Notes: generated by a model not told the origin, from the sequence alone. A stretch of 64,000 nucleotides of DNA from Deefgea piscis (GCF_019665785.1 NZ_CP081149.1:682001-746000); one strand, 5' to 3'; counted from the stretch's first letter, positions 18,185 to 27,147 are shown. Program-made: numbers and translations.

Positions 18185-18820
18185 ATGCAAAAAATCGGCA
18201 TTTTTGGCGGTACGTTTGATCCCATTCATTATGGGCATTTGGCTTTGGCGCGCTGTATGCGCGATCAATTGCAGCTCAATGAAGTACGCTTAATCCCCAC
18301 CGGTTTACCGCCGCATCGTCCGATATCGCCAGTATCTCCCGCACAGCGTTTAGCATGGGTGCGGGCGGCGACTGCGGGCGAGGCGGGTTTACTGGTTGAT
18401 GATCGAGAAGTTCGCCGAACGGGTTACTGTTACACTTTTGATACCTTGCGCGAAATTCAAGCAGAGAATCCGCAAGCTTTGCTGGTTTGGTTGATCGGGG
18501 CCGACTCTTGGCAGCATTTACCAACGTGGCATGCTTGGCGTGAATTATTGGATTTGGGGCATTTACTGATCGCAGCGCGGCCAGAGTTTGATATTGACGT
18601 GGAAAATTCACGCTTAAGCCCTGATTTAGCAGAAGAATTTGCCAGTCGGCACGTAATAGCCAACACCAATACACTGTCTCGGGGTAAAATCAGTTTATTA
18701 TCCAGCCCGCTTATGCCTATCTCGTCGACGCAAGTGCGTGATTTATTATCACGTGGGGAAGATGTTTCAGCGCTCACCCCCGTGTTCGACCTGTTAGATC
18801 AAAGTGGGCTTTATCGTTAA
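18185..18820 (+). CDS. nadD: Nicotinate-nucleotide adenylyltransferase (211 aa)
   Basis: Adenylates nicotinate mononucleotide in NAD synthesis. The nucleotidyltransferase motif GGTFDPIHYGHL is at the N-terminus and the C-terminal SSTQVRDLL motif binds ATP; WLIGADSW is also typical. ATG 18185 is chosen; a TTG four codons upstream is the alternative and would abut the stop of the preceding micro-ORF. Part of the proA-nadD-rsfS run. Confidence 0.95.
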   Translation: MQKIGIFGGTFDPIHYGHLALARCMRDQLQLNEVRLIPTGLPPHRPISPVSPAQRLAWVRAATAGEAGLLVDDREVRRTGYCYTFDTLREIQAENPQALLVWLIGADSWQHLPTWHAWRELLDLGHLLIAARPEFDIDVENSRLSPDLAEEFASRHVIANTNTLSRGKISLLSSPLMPISSTQVRDLLSRGEDVSALTPVFDLLDQSGLYR

Positions 18821-18902
18821 ATTATAATGCTGCGCCGTAAGTAGCTGATTTGGTTAAAAATCAGCTTCGGCGGTGGCGATGAAGCTTTTACAAGGAAATA
18901 CA

Positions 18903-19274
18903 ATGACAGAATACGTCGACGCAATGCGTGATATCGCCGTTTTGGCGCTTGAAGATATTAAAGGTAAAGAAATCCAAGTTTTGGATACCACCACACTGAC
19001 TGATTTATTCGATTGCATGATCGTTGCTACCGGTGAATCAAACCGTCAAGTTCGCGCTTTGGCTAATAATGTGGCCGTTGAATTGAAAGCCAAAGGCTAT
19101 GAAATCCTCAGCACCGAAGGTGAAGAGACTGGCGATTGGGTATTGGTTGATGCCGGTAGCTTGATTGTTCACGTGATGTTGCCTGCAGTGCGTGATTATT
19201 ATGACCTTGAGCAATTGTGGGGTGGTCAAAAACCAACCTTTAACCCAATGGGTAAAGCTTGGTCAGCAGTTTAA
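18903..19274 (+). CDS. rsfS: Ribosomal silencing factor RsfS (123 aa)
   Basis: Binds L14 of the large ribosomal subunit and blocks subunit joining in stationary phase. DIKGKEIQVLDT, DCMIVATGESNRQVRALA and DWVLVDAGSLIVHVM are the conserved family segments. The start at 18903 has AAGGA six bases upstream; an in-frame ATG ten codons earlier lacks this. A strong terminator follows. The usual downstream gene rlmH is absent here, replaced by cysDN. Confidence 0.95.
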   Translation: MTEYVDAMRDIAVLALEDIKGKEIQVLDTTTLTDLFDCMIVATGESNRQVRALANNVAVELKAKGYEILSTEGEETGDWVLVDAGSLIVHVMLPAVRDYYDLEQLWGGQKPTFNPMGKAWSAV

Positions 19275-19283
19275 TTACTGCAC

Positions 19284-19321
19284 AAGGTGAGTTTCAGCTT
19301 TGCTGGACTCGCCTTTTTTTT
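19284..19321 (+). terminator. Rho-independent terminator of rsfS
   Basis: GGTGAGTTTCAGC/GCTGGACTCGCC stem followed by eight T. The remaining 230 bases up to cysD hold no gene that I can see; short GC-rich inverted segments (for example around 19341-19432) could be repeat remnants. Confidence 0.88.
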
Positions 19322-19548
19322 CGCTTGCGTAGTTCAGACGCAGGCCGACTCTGCGCAAAAGTTTGATCAGAAAGTGTCGCCGCCTCAGGCCGTACATTCA
19401 GTACGACTTGGTTAACGGCACTGCGCAAAATTAAGTTATGTCATTGATGCTGACCCGGCATTATATCTATATAAGCAAATGATCTTTTTTATTCGCTTAA
19501 TATTCCGTACAGTTCATCCATTCCCAGATCATCTTGATTGTAGGCGCT

Positions 19549-20475
19549 ATGAATACTTTGTCTGAAGCAAGGCTGACGCACTTAAAGCAGCTTGAAGCCG
19601 AATCGATCCACATCATTCGTGAAGTGGCCGCTGAATTTGAAAACCCCGTCATGCTGTATTCCATTGGCAAAGATTCTGCCGTGATGCTGCATTTAGCCAA
19701 AAAAGCCTTTGCGCCGGGCAAACCACCGTTTCCTTTGATGCACGTTGATACCACTTGGAAATTCCAAGAAATGTACAAGCTGCGTCAAAAGCAGATTGCA
19801 GACGGCTGGAATTTGATTACCCACGTGAATCAAGAAGGTGTTGCGGCTGGGATTAATCCGTTTACTGCGGGTTCAGCCAAGCATACTGATGTGATGAAAA
19901 CGCAAGGCTTGAAGCAAGCTTTGAATCAATACGGTTTTGATGCGGCTTTTGGTGGTGCACGCCGTGACGAAGAAAAATCACGAGCCAAAGAGCGCGTGTA
20001 TTCTTTCCGCGATAAAAACCATCGTTGGGATCCTAAAAATCAGCGTCCAGAGCTGTGGAATATCTACAACTCGAAAGTCGACAAAGGTGAATCGATTCGC
20101 GTATTCCCGATTTCGAATTGGACTGAGCTCGATATCTGGCAATACATCTTCATGGAAAACATCGAGATCGTGCCGTTGTATTTGTCGGAAGAGCGCGAAG
20201 TGGTTGAATACAATGGCTCGCTAATCATGATTGACGACGAGCGCATTTTGCAATATCTAACGCCAGAGCAAAAAGCGACAATCAGCAAGAAATGGGTGCG
20301 TTTCCGTACCTTGGGCTGTTATCCATTGACCGGTGCTGTGGAATCTACAGCAACGACTTTGCCTGAAGTGATTCAGGAAATGTTGTTGGCGACGACCTCC
20401 GAGCGCCAAGGCCGCGCCATTGACCATGACTCATCAGGCTCGATGGAAAAGAAAAAAATGGAAGGCTATTTCTAA
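19549..20475 (+). CDS. cysD: Sulfate adenylyltransferase subunit 2 (308 aa)
   Basis: Catalytic ATP-pyrophosphatase subunit that makes adenosine phosphosulfate with CysN. The PP-loop [14 protein letters not shown] is at about residues 40-53, and the [16 protein letters not shown] segment and the C-terminal [18 protein letters not shown] are family hallmarks. ATG 19549 is preferred over one five codons upstream because an AGG lies just ahead of it. Separated from cysN by an 88-base gap filled with a palindromic repeat. Confidence 0.96.
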   Translation: MNTLSEARLTHLKQLEAESIHIIREVAAEFENPVMLYSIGKDSAVMLHLAKKAFAPGKPPFPLMHVDTTWKFQEMYKLRQKQIADGWNLITHVNQEGVAAGINPFTAGSAKHTDVMKTQGLKQALNQYGFDAAFGGARRDEEKSRAKERVYSFRDKNHRWDPKNQRPELWNIYNSKVDKGESIRVFPISNWTELDIWQYIFMENIEIVPLYLSEEREVVEYNGSLIMIDDERILQYLTPEQKATISKKWVRFRTLGCYPLTGAVESTATTLPEVIQEMLLATTSERQGRAIDHDSSGSMEKKKMEGYF

Positions 20476-20479
20476 AATC

Positions 20480-20555
20480 GGGGAATAGGGAATAGGGAGT
20501 CGGGAGTCGAGCTTAGCTCCTCCGATTCCCCAATCCCCAATCCCCACTCCCGGGG
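20480..20555. repeat. GGGART-type palindrome between cysD and cysN
   Basis: A left arm of repeated GGGAAT/GGGAGT units is complementary to a right arm of ATTCCC/ACTCCC units around AGCTTAGCT. A related copy is at 53575-53664. It resembles the ATTCCC-type small repeats known from Neisseriales. Being inside a two-gene unit it would fold in the mRNA ahead of cysN. Confidence 0.75.
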
Positions 20556-20563
20556 TTTTACAC

Positions 20564-21997
20564 ATGTCAAATCAATCAGAACTGATCGCCAGCGATATCT
20601 TGGCGTATTTGAAGCAACACGAAAACAAAGACATGCTGCGTTTTATTACTTGCGGCAATGTGGATGACGGTAAATCGACTTTGATCGGTCGCTTGCTGCA
20701 CGACTCAAAACTGATTTTTGAAGATCACCTCGCGGCGATTCAAAAAGACAGCCAAAAATTTAACACCACCGACCAAGAAATCGACTTAGCGCTGCTGGTT
20801 GATGGCTTGCAAGCCGAGCGCGAGCAGGGCATTACGATTGACGTCGCTTACCGTTATTTCAGTACTGAAAAACGCAAATTCATCATCGCCGATTGCCCAG
20901 GTCACGAGCAATACACGCGCAATATGGCAACCGGTGCTTCAACGTCTGATCTGGCGATTATCTTGATCGACGCGCGTTACGGCGTGCAAACGCAAACGCG
21001 TCGCCACAGCTTTATTGTGTCCTTGCTGGGTATCAAGCAAGTCATCGTTGCTGTGAACAAGATGGACTTGGTTGAGTTCTCGGAAGCGCGTTACAACGAA
21101 ATCCGCACGCAATATTTGGATTTTGCTAAAGATTTGGCGATTGAAGACATTGAATTCGTGCCATTGTCGGCGCTGCGCGGCGATAACGTCGTGAATGAGT
21201 CAGAGAAGACCCCTTGGTACGAAGGCCAAACTTTGATGGGCTTGCTCGAAAGCGTGCAAATCAATAAACACGCCAAGCTCGATGCCTTCCGGTTGCCAGT
21301 GCAATACGTGAATCGCCCGAATCTGGATTTTCGTGGTTTCTGCGGCACCATTGCCGCAGGGCATGTGTTGCCGGGTGACGAAATCATTGCGCTGCCATCA
21401 GGCAAAAAATCGAAAGTTAAGGCGATTGTGACGTATGAGGGCGAGCAGCCAGCCGCATATTCAGGCCAAGCGATCACATTGACGCTGGAAGACGAAATCG
21501 ATATTTCTCGCGGCGATATGATTGTTCGCGCGCAAGATGCGCAGCCGCATGTCGGTAGTGCGTTTGATGCGCATTTGGTGTGGATGAACGAAACACCGTT
21601 GGTGGTTGGCAAGGAGTATATGGTCAAGCTTGGCGGTAAACAATGCTTTGGGCGTGTTACCTCCATCCAGTATCGTATCGATGTAAATAGCCTTGATCAT
21701 CTAAACGTGCAAGAACTGAAACTCAATGAGATTGGTTTGGTGCGTATCGATTTGACCGCGCCGATTGCGTTTGATACCTACCGCGAATGCCGTGGTACGG
21801 GCAATTTGATCATCATCGACCGTTTAAGCAACGCCACTTCTGCTGCCGGCATGATCCACGCGCCAGCAACGGCCGCCGTGGGTAGCGAAGTTGATGAGTT
21901 AACACGCTTGCGTGCCTTTGAAGCGGATTTGAATGTGCTGGTTCGCAAACACTTCCCGCATTGGGGTGCAAAAGACATCTTGGACTTGCTCAAGTAA
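20564..21997 (+). CDS. cysN: Sulfate adenylyltransferase subunit 1, GTPase (477 aa)
   Basis: EF-Tu-like GTPase that drives APS formation by CysD. P-loop [14 protein letters not shown] near residue 30, G3 motif [12 protein letters not shown], and NKMD as the guanine-specificity motif, followed by two beta-barrel domains. It ends without a fused APS-kinase (CysC) domain, so that activity must come from elsewhere or the pathway uses APS reductase. No strong ribosome site because the palindrome ends just upstream. Confidence 0.96.
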   Translation: MSNQSELIASDILAYLKQHENKDMLRFITCGNVDDGKSTLIGRLLHDSKLIFEDHLAAIQKDSQKFNTTDQEIDLALLVDGLQAEREQGITIDVAYRYFSTEKRKFIIADCPGHEQYTRNMATGASTSDLAIILIDARYGVQTQTRRHSFIVSLLGIKQVIVAVNKMDLVEFSEARYNEIRTQYLDFAKDLAIEDIEFVPLSALRGDNVVNESEKTPWYEGQTLMGLLESVQINKHAKLDAFRLPVQYVNRPNLDFRGFCGTIAAGHVLPGDEIIALPSGKKSKVKAIVTYEGEQPAAYSGQAITLTLEDEIDISRGDMIVRAQDAQPHVGSAFDAHLVWMNETPLVVGKEYMVKLGGKQCFGRVTSIQYRIDVNSLDHLNVQELKLNEIGLVRIDLTAPIAFDTYRECRGTGNLIIIDRLSNATSAAGMIHAPATAAVGSEVDELTRLRAFEADLNVLVRKHFPHWGAKDILDLLK

Positions 21998-22019
21998 GCG
22001 CATTGAAGCAGCAAAACTA

Positions 22020-22045
22020 AACCCGCGATGTTGCGGGTTTTTTTA
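22020..22045 (+). terminator. Rho-independent terminator of cysN
   Basis: AACCCGC/GCGGGTT stem with a six-base loop followed by a run of T, 22 bases after the stop. Confidence 0.92.
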
Positions 22046-22165
22046 TGGGCGCTGATTTAAAGCGCTGGTGTGTTGATGATGATTTAATTGCGAGCGAAAG
22101 CTTACCGAATTTTGATTCTGCATCTAAACTAAGGCAATGAGTTTACCCGCTGACGCGCCGATACT

Positions 22166-22220
22166 AGGGTCTGTTGACATTTGGTTGCCAGCAGCGGAAA
22201 ACCAAACGTCAACAGACCCT
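22166..22220. repeat. 21-bp inverted repeat (AGGGTCTGTTGAC type)
   Basis: AGGGTCTGTTGACATTTGGTT is repeated as its reverse complement with one mismatch at 22200-22220, around a 13-base loop. It ends 13 bases before the next start codon. The ends look like insertion-sequence termini, so this may be a minimal MITE; as RNA it would form a very stable hairpin. Confidence 0.8.
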
Positions 22221-22233
22221 GGGAACACTAAAG

Positions 22234-22836
22234 ATGTCGCTGGCCATTGATTTTTACTTTGATTTTTCTTCGCCATACGGTTATATCGCTTCACAATTAA
22301 TCGATCCCCTCGCTGAAAAATACGGCCGCTCTAGTCATTGGCATGCGATTGTCTTAAATGATAATTTTCAATCGCTTGAGCGAATGAAAATGGCCGGTAA
22401 TATGATGCGAACCGATTATATTAAGCGCGATGCCCAGCGTTTGGCGGCTTATTATGGCATTGCTTATCACACCCCTTCTTTGGTCGGAGTGAATACCGAG
22501 CAAGCGGCACGGCTGTTTCACACCATTCATGATCGTGATCCGCAGCAAGGTACGGCTTTTGCCAGCTTGGTGCTCAAGGCTTATTTTGTCGAAAACAAAA
22601 ACATTGCCATCTTAGAAGAGCTGCAAGCACTGGCAAGCCAAGTGGATATCTCAGCAGAAGAATTCCACGAAGCCTGCAGTAATCCAAGTAGCCGTGCTCG
22701 GGTGAAGGCAGAAGTCGATATGGCGGAGGCGCGCGGCGTCTTTGGCTCGCCATTTTTTATGGTGGGGGGCGAGCGCTTTTGGGGTAATGATCGTTTGCCG
22801 CAACTCGAGCGCTGGCTGGCCACAGGTCCATACTAA
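22234..22836 (+). CDS. 2-hydroxychromene-2-carboxylate isomerase-like protein (200 aa)
   Basis: DsbA-fold, GST-kappa/HCCA isomerase family. The N-terminal FYFDFSSPYGYIASQ motif carries the serine that replaces the CxxC of DsbA, and the C-terminal VFGSPFFMVGGERFWGNDRL is diagnostic. Family members isomerise glutathione-dependent aromatic-ring cleavage products. No aromatic-degradation genes lie nearby, so the substrate is unknown. The start at 22234 is chosen from the fold and a GGGA nine bases upstream; upstream in-frame residues would be encoded by the inverted repeat. Confidence 0.85.
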   Translation: MSLAIDFYFDFSSPYGYIASQLIDPLAEKYGRSSHWHAIVLNDNFQSLERMKMAGNMMRTDYIKRDAQRLAAYYGIAYHTPSLVGVNTEQAARLFHTIHDRDPQQGTAFASLVLKAYFVENKNIAILEELQALASQVDISAEEFHEACSNPSSRARVKAEVDMAEARGVFGSPFFMVGGERFWGNDRLPQLERWLATGPY

Positions 22837-22863
22837 CGAGGTTTTGCGAATGCGGACCGGCGC

Positions 22864-23202
22864 TTAGTCGCGCGTTAATACTTCTAATAATTCAATTTCA
22901 AAATACAAATCAGAATTGGGTTTGATATGTTCGCCAATTTGGCGCTCGCCATAGGCCAAATGCGCTGGAACGAATAACTTGCGTTTGCCACCGACTTGCA
23001 TTCCCATCAGCCCTTGATCCCAGCCTTTAATCACGCGACCAGTGCCAATGACGCATTGAAAGGGTCGACCTTTCAGGTGTGAAGAATCAAACACCGTGCC
23101 GTCAAGCAAAGTGCCGGTGTAATGGGTGGTAATCAACGCACCTTTGACGGCGGTTTTGCCATCGCCGACGATGAGGTCTTCGATAATGAGTTCTGTGGTC
23201 AT
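22864..23202 (-). CDS. FKBP-type peptidyl-prolyl cis-trans isomerase (112 aa)
   Basis: Single FKBP domain of minimal length without signal peptide, so probably cytoplasmic. HYTGTLLDGTVFDSS, VIKGWDQGLMGMQVGGKRKL, AYGE and the FEIELL end line the active site of the family. Catalyses proline isomerisation during folding. Convergent with the preceding gene and 29 bases downstream of the LysE-type exporter gene, with which it is probably co-transcribed. Confidence 0.93.
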   Translation of the reverse strand: MTTELIIEDLIVGDGKTAVKGALITTHYTGTLLDGTVFDSSHLKGRPFQCVIGTGRVIKGWDQGLMGMQVGGKRKLFVPAHLAYGERQIGEHIKPNSDLYFEIELLEVLTRD

Positions 23203-23231
23203 AGTCTTTGAATCATAAAGTGGATAAAAAA

Positions 23232-23846
23232 TTAACGTTTGGCAAAGGCTAAAGCACCACCTACGGCAAAAAAAGCCAACGCACAGCTGCGATTAAACGC
23301 TTTAATTCTTTGACCGCTGGCCAACCAGCGCGCCAGCGACATCCCACCCAAGGCATAAATCAGTTGCCAACTGAGCTCAATCACAAAAAAGCTACTGAGT
23401 AAAATCAGCCATTGTGGGCCTTGCGGCAAATTGGGGTTAATAAACTGCGGCAAAAAAGCACCGGCAAATAAAATGGCTTTAGGATTGGATAAAGCGATAG
23501 TGAGTCCGGTTCGAAAGCGGGCGCGGGCAGTATCGGCGTTGGCGTTTGGCAGCGACAGTTGGCTACCTGCATTCCAGCATTGATAGCCTAAATACAGTAA
23601 ATACAAGGCACCGACGATTTTTAAAGCGGTGAATAGCAGCGCTGAAGCCGCTAAAATCGTGCTGACGCCCATCGCCGATGCACTCAGTAGCAAGGCCAAA
23701 CCGACAATGGTGCCTGCCATCGTCGCCGTTGTTGCCCGCCAGCCGTAGCGGGCACCATGGCTAATCATTAACAACATATTTGGCCCCGGCGTCGCCGAGA
23801 TAAAACAAGTGGTAGCAATAAAAGCCAACCATATCTGCAAAGACAT
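23232..23846 (-). CDS. LysE/RhtB-family amino-acid exporter (204 aa)
   Basis: Small inner-membrane protein with about six transmembrane helices. The TPGPNMLLMISHG signature near residue 20 and SNPKAILFAGAFLPQFI are diagnostic of RhtB/LysE exporters. The substrate (homoserine, threonine, leucine or similar) cannot be inferred. The start at 23846 has AAGGAAA upstream; a longer frame adds 19 non-membrane residues without support. Confidence 0.9.
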   Translation of the reverse strand: MSLQIWLAFIATTCFISATPGPNMLLMISHGARYGWRATTATMAGTIVGLALLLSASAMGVSTILAASALLFTALKIVGALYLLYLGYQCWNAGSQLSLPNANADTARARFRTGLTIALSNPKAILFAGAFLPQFINPNLPQGPQWLILLSSFFVIELSWQLIYALGGMSLARWLASGQRIKAFNRSCALAFFAVGGALAFAKR

Positions 23847-23922
23847 TTGTATTTCCTTTTGGACTGTTGGCCATCGCTTGTTTACAGCAACACCAGATGG
23901 CAAGCTAATGCCGACAGACTAT

Positions 23923-23971
23923 AGGTATTGCTCAGTATCTTTTTGTGAATAACGGCTGTAGTCAGATACCC
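23923..23971. repeat. 49-bp palindromic element, copy 4
   Basis: AGGTAT...ATACCC at 49 bases, 16 bases beyond the stop of the minus-strand gene at 23988. Short inner stem CAG/CTG. Confidence 0.7.
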
Positions 23972-23987
23972 ATCTAGGAGTTGGTAG

Positions 23988-25193
23988 TTAGCTGCGGCCT
24001 TTCCAAGTGGTGTTGCAGTTGTTTTGCAGATATTTAAATGCCCGCTCCATATAGAGATCTGGAAACTCAGGGTCTTTATTGGCAAGAGCCGTGTCTGCGT
24101 CTTCTTTTAAATCGTTCAACCAAAAATCGGTCAGTTCTTCGCGTAATTCAACTGGCACATTGTGCTCGATAAATTCAATCACAGCGGCGTCGTTGAGGCC
24201 ATGCTCGCGCAGCGCTTGCACCATAGCGGTGGCTTCGCGCTTGAGCATGGCTGATTTGACTGGCTGGCCAGTGGCGACCAATAAAAACAGCGTAGCAATC
24301 ACACTATTGTCGTCGTTATGGCTAATGCGCTGCCAATTTTTGGCAATGGCTTCATCGTATTCGCTAATCGCATCAATGCCGCCTTTCAAATAATAATGGG
24401 CAAGATTAAAACTATTATTGCGAATTTTTGGCCATTCTTGGGCGATAAATCGCGCCATCTCTTTTTGGGCGATTTGCTCGATTTTTGTCGGCGCATCGCT
24501 AAAAAATAATGCGAATCGCTCAGGGTTTTCGCTGACTTTTTTCGGTTTAAGCGCTTTAATCAACGCATCAAACTCACTGCGTTTGGGCAGTTTTATCGCG
24601 GCTTTAGGCGCTAAAATCAACAGCATCGCGGTGTTGATCAGTTGCTCAGCATCGCAAATTTCTTCGCTGGCTAATTGCAGTTTTTTGGCTAGCCAAAAGC
24701 CTAAATCCAGTAGGTTTTGAGTCGCTTGCCCACGCGCCAATTCAGCCTTGTAGTCAGGCCACGAAATCTGCGATTCTCCGCTCATTTCATTTAAAAATGA
24801 TTGCTGCTCGTCGCTAGACGCTGGGCCATGCTGCAGTAGCAAGGTTTCTTTGGGCATGGCGTGCAGGCGGCGCAGCATATCGGCGCCTTGTTTCGAGTGC
24901 GATAGCAGCGAGTTATTTTGCAAAGACTGCGCGCCAATTTGCACATCACCTTGAGCATGGTCTTCAAGGTAAATGCTGATCAAATTGGTGATGCGGATAA
25001 TAGCTAGCTCTAGATCAGGGCGCAGGTAGGCCGTGCCAAAATAATTGGCAATCTGCACCATGCCCTTGGCTAAATCAGCTTGAATCGTCGTCTGCCGTTC
25101 AGCACTGATAATGCCGTGCTGAACGCCATACACAAAGGCTTTATCAAAAAAGCGGCGCGAGTCAAACGCGGTGATGGTCGTGCTTATTGTCAT
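23988..25193 (-). CDS. Unrecognised helical protein, last gene of the J-domain operon (401 aa)
   Basis: I do not recognise the family. The protein is predicted soluble, acidic, rich in alpha-helix and Leu/Ala/Glu, with no signal peptide or membrane helix. Repeated helix-turn-helix-like blocks suggest a solenoid or scaffold. Its ATG follows the previous stop by a single base (TAATATG), implying translational coupling. It is the fourth gene after the J-domain protein. A longer frame of 433 residues exists, but the extra 32 residues overlap the previous gene. A weak resemblance to DUF6178-type proteins was considered and not relied on. Confidence 0.7.
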   Translation of the reverse strand: MTISTTITAFDSRRFFDKAFVYGVQHGIISAERQTTIQADLAKGMVQIANYFGTAYLRPDLELAIIRITNLISIYLEDHAQGDVQIGAQSLQNNSLLSHSKQGADMLRRLHAMPKETLLLQHGPASSDEQQSFLNEMSGESQISWPDYKAELARGQATQNLLDLGFWLAKKLQLASEEICDAEQLINTAMLLILAPKAAIKLPKRSEFDALIKALKPKKVSENPERFALFFSDAPTKIEQIAQKEMARFIAQEWPKIRNNSFNLAHYYLKGGIDAISEYDEAIAKNWQRISHNDDNSVIATLFLLVATGQPVKSAMLKREATAMVQALREHGLNDAAVIEFIEHNVPVELREELTDFWLNDLKEDADTALANKDPEFPDLYMERAFKYLQNNCNTTWKGRS

Positions 25194-25194
25194 A

Positions 25195-25962
25195 TTAAAT
25201 TGCCGATTCCTCAGCATCATCCGTTTTGCTAATCGCCTGCATGAGGCTTTCGAGTGCGCTATCACTAATGGGTTTGCTGCGGCGCTCATTGTGCATCGCT
25301 CGCATCAACACACGGCCTTGTAATTCGCCGATGAGTAATTCAAATTCATCAGGAAGCTCGTGAAACAGTAGCCAAATGGTTTCTTTCCAGTCGTTATCGG
25401 CCACTTCTGAGCGGGTATAGCTCCAATTGGTTTTATCCAAAATATGTTCCAGCGAATGAAACACATTAAAGAATTCGCGAATTTCATCACTGGTGCTATC
25501 GCCATCATCCGATAAAAATGGCAGTGGTGTGGTGGTATTGCTGGCGTGCATCACAAAGTTGAGCACGTCTTCTAAACGGCCATAAAAATAATCCGCCATC
25601 GTTTCAACGCCACCGGCTTCTTTAAAAATCGGCTCAAGATATTCGCTGGTTAAATCGGGATTTTTATAGATCACCGCATTAATCATGCCGCGCATTTTGT
25701 CTTTATTGCGCTCGCCATATTGCTTATCGAGAACAACTGCACGGGCAAATTGCTCGGGCGTGACCATCATGCTCAGTAACGATTCTTTTGATGAGTCATA
25801 TTCGCGCATAATGGCCAGCAAATCTTTGGGCGCAACATCGCCTAGAATTTGCATCAGCGCTGTATCGCCGTGTTGATCGGCAATATCGGACAGCACTTTT
25901 TCGGCGCCTAAAATATCGCCGACCAAAATAAGTTGTGAGGCATTGATAATTGCTGGATGCAT
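25195..25962 (-). CDS. Unrecognised protein, third gene of the J-domain operon (255 aa)
   Basis: No family recognised. Soluble, acidic (many Asp/Glu), with an N-terminal helical repeat region (AEKVLSDIADQHGDTALMQI, then KDLLAIMREYDSSKESLLSM) and an acidic linker (DDGDSTSDE near residue 155). The start at 25962 has AAAAGGA six bases upstream and is chosen over an ATG 12 codons earlier. A perfect 8-bp hairpin lies between it and the preceding gene. Probably a partner of the adjacent gene products. Confidence 0.7.
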   Translation of the reverse strand: MHPAIINASQLILVGDILGAEKVLSDIADQHGDTALMQILGDVAPKDLLAIMREYDSSKESLLSMMVTPEQFARAVVLDKQYGERNKDKMRGMINAVIYKNPDLTSEYLEPIFKEAGGVETMADYFYGRLEDVLNFVMHASNTTTPLPFLSDDGDSTSDEIREFFNVFHSLEHILDKTNWSYTRSEVADNDWKETIWLLFHELPDEFELLIGELQGRVLMRAMHNERRSKPISDSALESLMQAISKTDDAEESAI

Positions 25963-26011
25963 GATCAGTCCTTTTGCAGCGTTGAATTTCGGTAGCAAGA
26001 GTCAATGGTCA

Positions 26012-26033
26012 ACCGACGCGTATCGGCGTCGGT
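26012..26033. repeat. Intercistronic hairpin
   Basis: ACCGACGC/GCGTCGGT, a perfect 8-bp stem with a six-base loop, inside the J-domain operon. No T-run, so more likely an mRNA processing or stability element than a terminator. Confidence 0.6.
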
Positions 26034-26049
26034 GCCATAGGGGTGTCGC

Positions 26050-26613
26050 TTATTTACTCTCTGATTCGTGCGATTCAAAACCTTGTTCTGATAACCAAGA
26101 TGCGCCTGACGCATCTAAATCACCCATCTGCCCGCCATCGTCGTCTGAATTGTAAACATCATGATCGTCGTCAATTGATTCTGACTCGGCATGGCTCTCG
26201 GGCGCGCTGCTGTAGTGGCCGCCTTTGATTCGCAAATATTCCAGCGCAGCGGCGATAACTAAAAATTGCTCACCACCATCGGCAGCAACAGCTGCTGCAG
26301 TGTATTGCTGAGCCCAATCGGCAATATTGAGGTTGTCTTGCAATTGATCCCAAGAGATAAAATCATCCCCATCGGGCTCGCTGGCGATCAGTGCTTTCAT
26401 CATTGCCGGCGAAGTAAAGCTAAATGCATTGTAGAAAACCACCGCCACCATTTCAGGGCTGAATTCAATCATCGGCAATAGATGAGCAAATTGTTGGCGT
26501 TTTTCATTCAGGCGTTTTTTTAGCGCCGGACGACCTTCTGAATCGGTCATTAAGTCATCAAGTTCCGCGTCGTAAACGGGCATTAATTCGGCAAAAAAGG
26601 GCGATATATTCAC
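26050..26613 (-). CDS. Unrecognised protein, second gene of the J-domain operon (187 aa)
   Basis: No family recognised. N-terminal 130 residues look helical; the last 50 residues are strikingly acidic and low in complexity ([18 protein letters not shown]), suggesting a disordered tail. It starts with GTG overlapping the stop of the J-domain gene (GTGA), so translation of the two is almost certainly coupled. That coupling argues that it works with the J-domain protein, perhaps as client or adaptor. Confidence 0.7.
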   Translation of the reverse strand: MNISPFFAELMPVYDAELDDLMTDSEGRPALKKRLNEKRQQFAHLLPMIEFSPEMVAVVFYNAFSFTSPAMMKALIASEPDGDDFISWDQLQDNLNIADWAQQYTAAAVAADGGEQFLVIAAALEYLRIKGGHYSSAPESHAESESIDDDHDVYNSDDDGGQMGDLDASGASWLSEQGFESHESESK

Positions 26614-26894
26614 TGAAACAAACCTTGTAGATATTTGGCAGTAATCTCTTGAGCAACAGCCAAAGGATCATCAATTAAGCTGCGCTGACGATAATCATCG
26701 TAAGCTTTACGTTTTTCGCTATCGGAAAGCACTTCATAGGCGACTTGGATTTCTCTAAATCGCGCAGCGGCATCAGGGGCCGGATTTCTATCGGGGTGAA
26801 ATTTAGTCGCATTTCTGCGGTAGGCCGATTTAATCTGCTCGATGCTGGCATTGGGCTGAACGCCAAGCCGAGCATAGTGATCATGTAAAGACAT
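26610..26894 (-). CDS. J-domain (DnaJ-like) co-chaperone (94 aa)
   Basis: A stand-alone J domain at residues 4-70: [20 protein letters not shown], the invariant HPD (FHPDRNP) that stimulates Hsp70 ATPase, and [16 protein letters not shown], then a short helical tail. It lacks the G/F, zinc-finger and substrate-binding regions of full DnaJ, so it is a class III-type adaptor bringing a specific client to DnaK. GAGGA lies six bases upstream of the ATG. First gene of a four-gene operon preceded by a structured RNA. Clients are presumably encoded by the three genes behind it (inference). Confidence 0.9.
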   Translation of the reverse strand: MSLHDHYARLGVQPNASIEQIKSAYRRNATKFHPDRNPAPDAAARFREIQVAYEVLSDSEKRKAYDDYRQRSLIDDPLAVAQEITAKYLQGLFQ

Positions 26895-26939
26895 CCAGTA
26901 TCCTCATTGTGAAGAGGGTGATCTTGTGAACTAGCAAAC

Positions 26940-27065
26940 AAAAAGCCCACTTCTTGCGAAGCGGACTTTTAGCTTGATGACTGGGAGAGCTAAACGAGTG
27001 AGATAAGCTAGCTCGTTTAGGTGCTATTGAGTGAAACCCAGCTCAAAATATAGCAACAAGTGGGC
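26940..27065 (-). ncRNA. Structured leader or small RNA ahead of the J-domain operon
   Basis: A minus-strand transcript of about 125 nt is predicted from an extended -10 promoter to a terminator. Elements in order: 5' GCCCACUU; a stem CUGGG/CCCAG enclosing CUAAACGAG/CUCGUUUAG; then a terminator stem AAAAGUCCGCUUC/GAAGUGGGCUUUU closed by a GCAA tetraloop and followed by U residues. The 5' GCCCACUU is complementary to AAGUGGGC of the terminator, so two exclusive folds are possible. It may be a free sRNA or an attenuator/riboswitch for the operon, whose start codon lies 46 bases further on. I do not recognise it as a known class. Confidence 0.5.
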
Positions 27066-27068
27066 GCA

Positions 27069-27077
27069 ATTATAGCA
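27069..27077 (-). promoter_or_regulatory. Extended -10 promoter (TGCTATAAT)
   Basis: A consensus TATAAT with the TGn extension, read on the minus strand; no good -35 is visible at 16-18 bases, as expected for extended -10 promoters. Positioned to start the RNA at about 27062-27065. Confidence 0.6.
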
Positions 27078-27147
27078 GATTTTAACTCACCCCATCGCCA
27101 TGAAATCAATGCCTGTTGGATTGTCGGTAACTAGCAGTATATTTGGC

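Noticed and set aside
19322..19548. Possible gene or RNA between rsfS and cysD
   Set aside because: No frame with a ribosome site, and no coherent fold by eye; rlmH, expected after rsfS, is not there.
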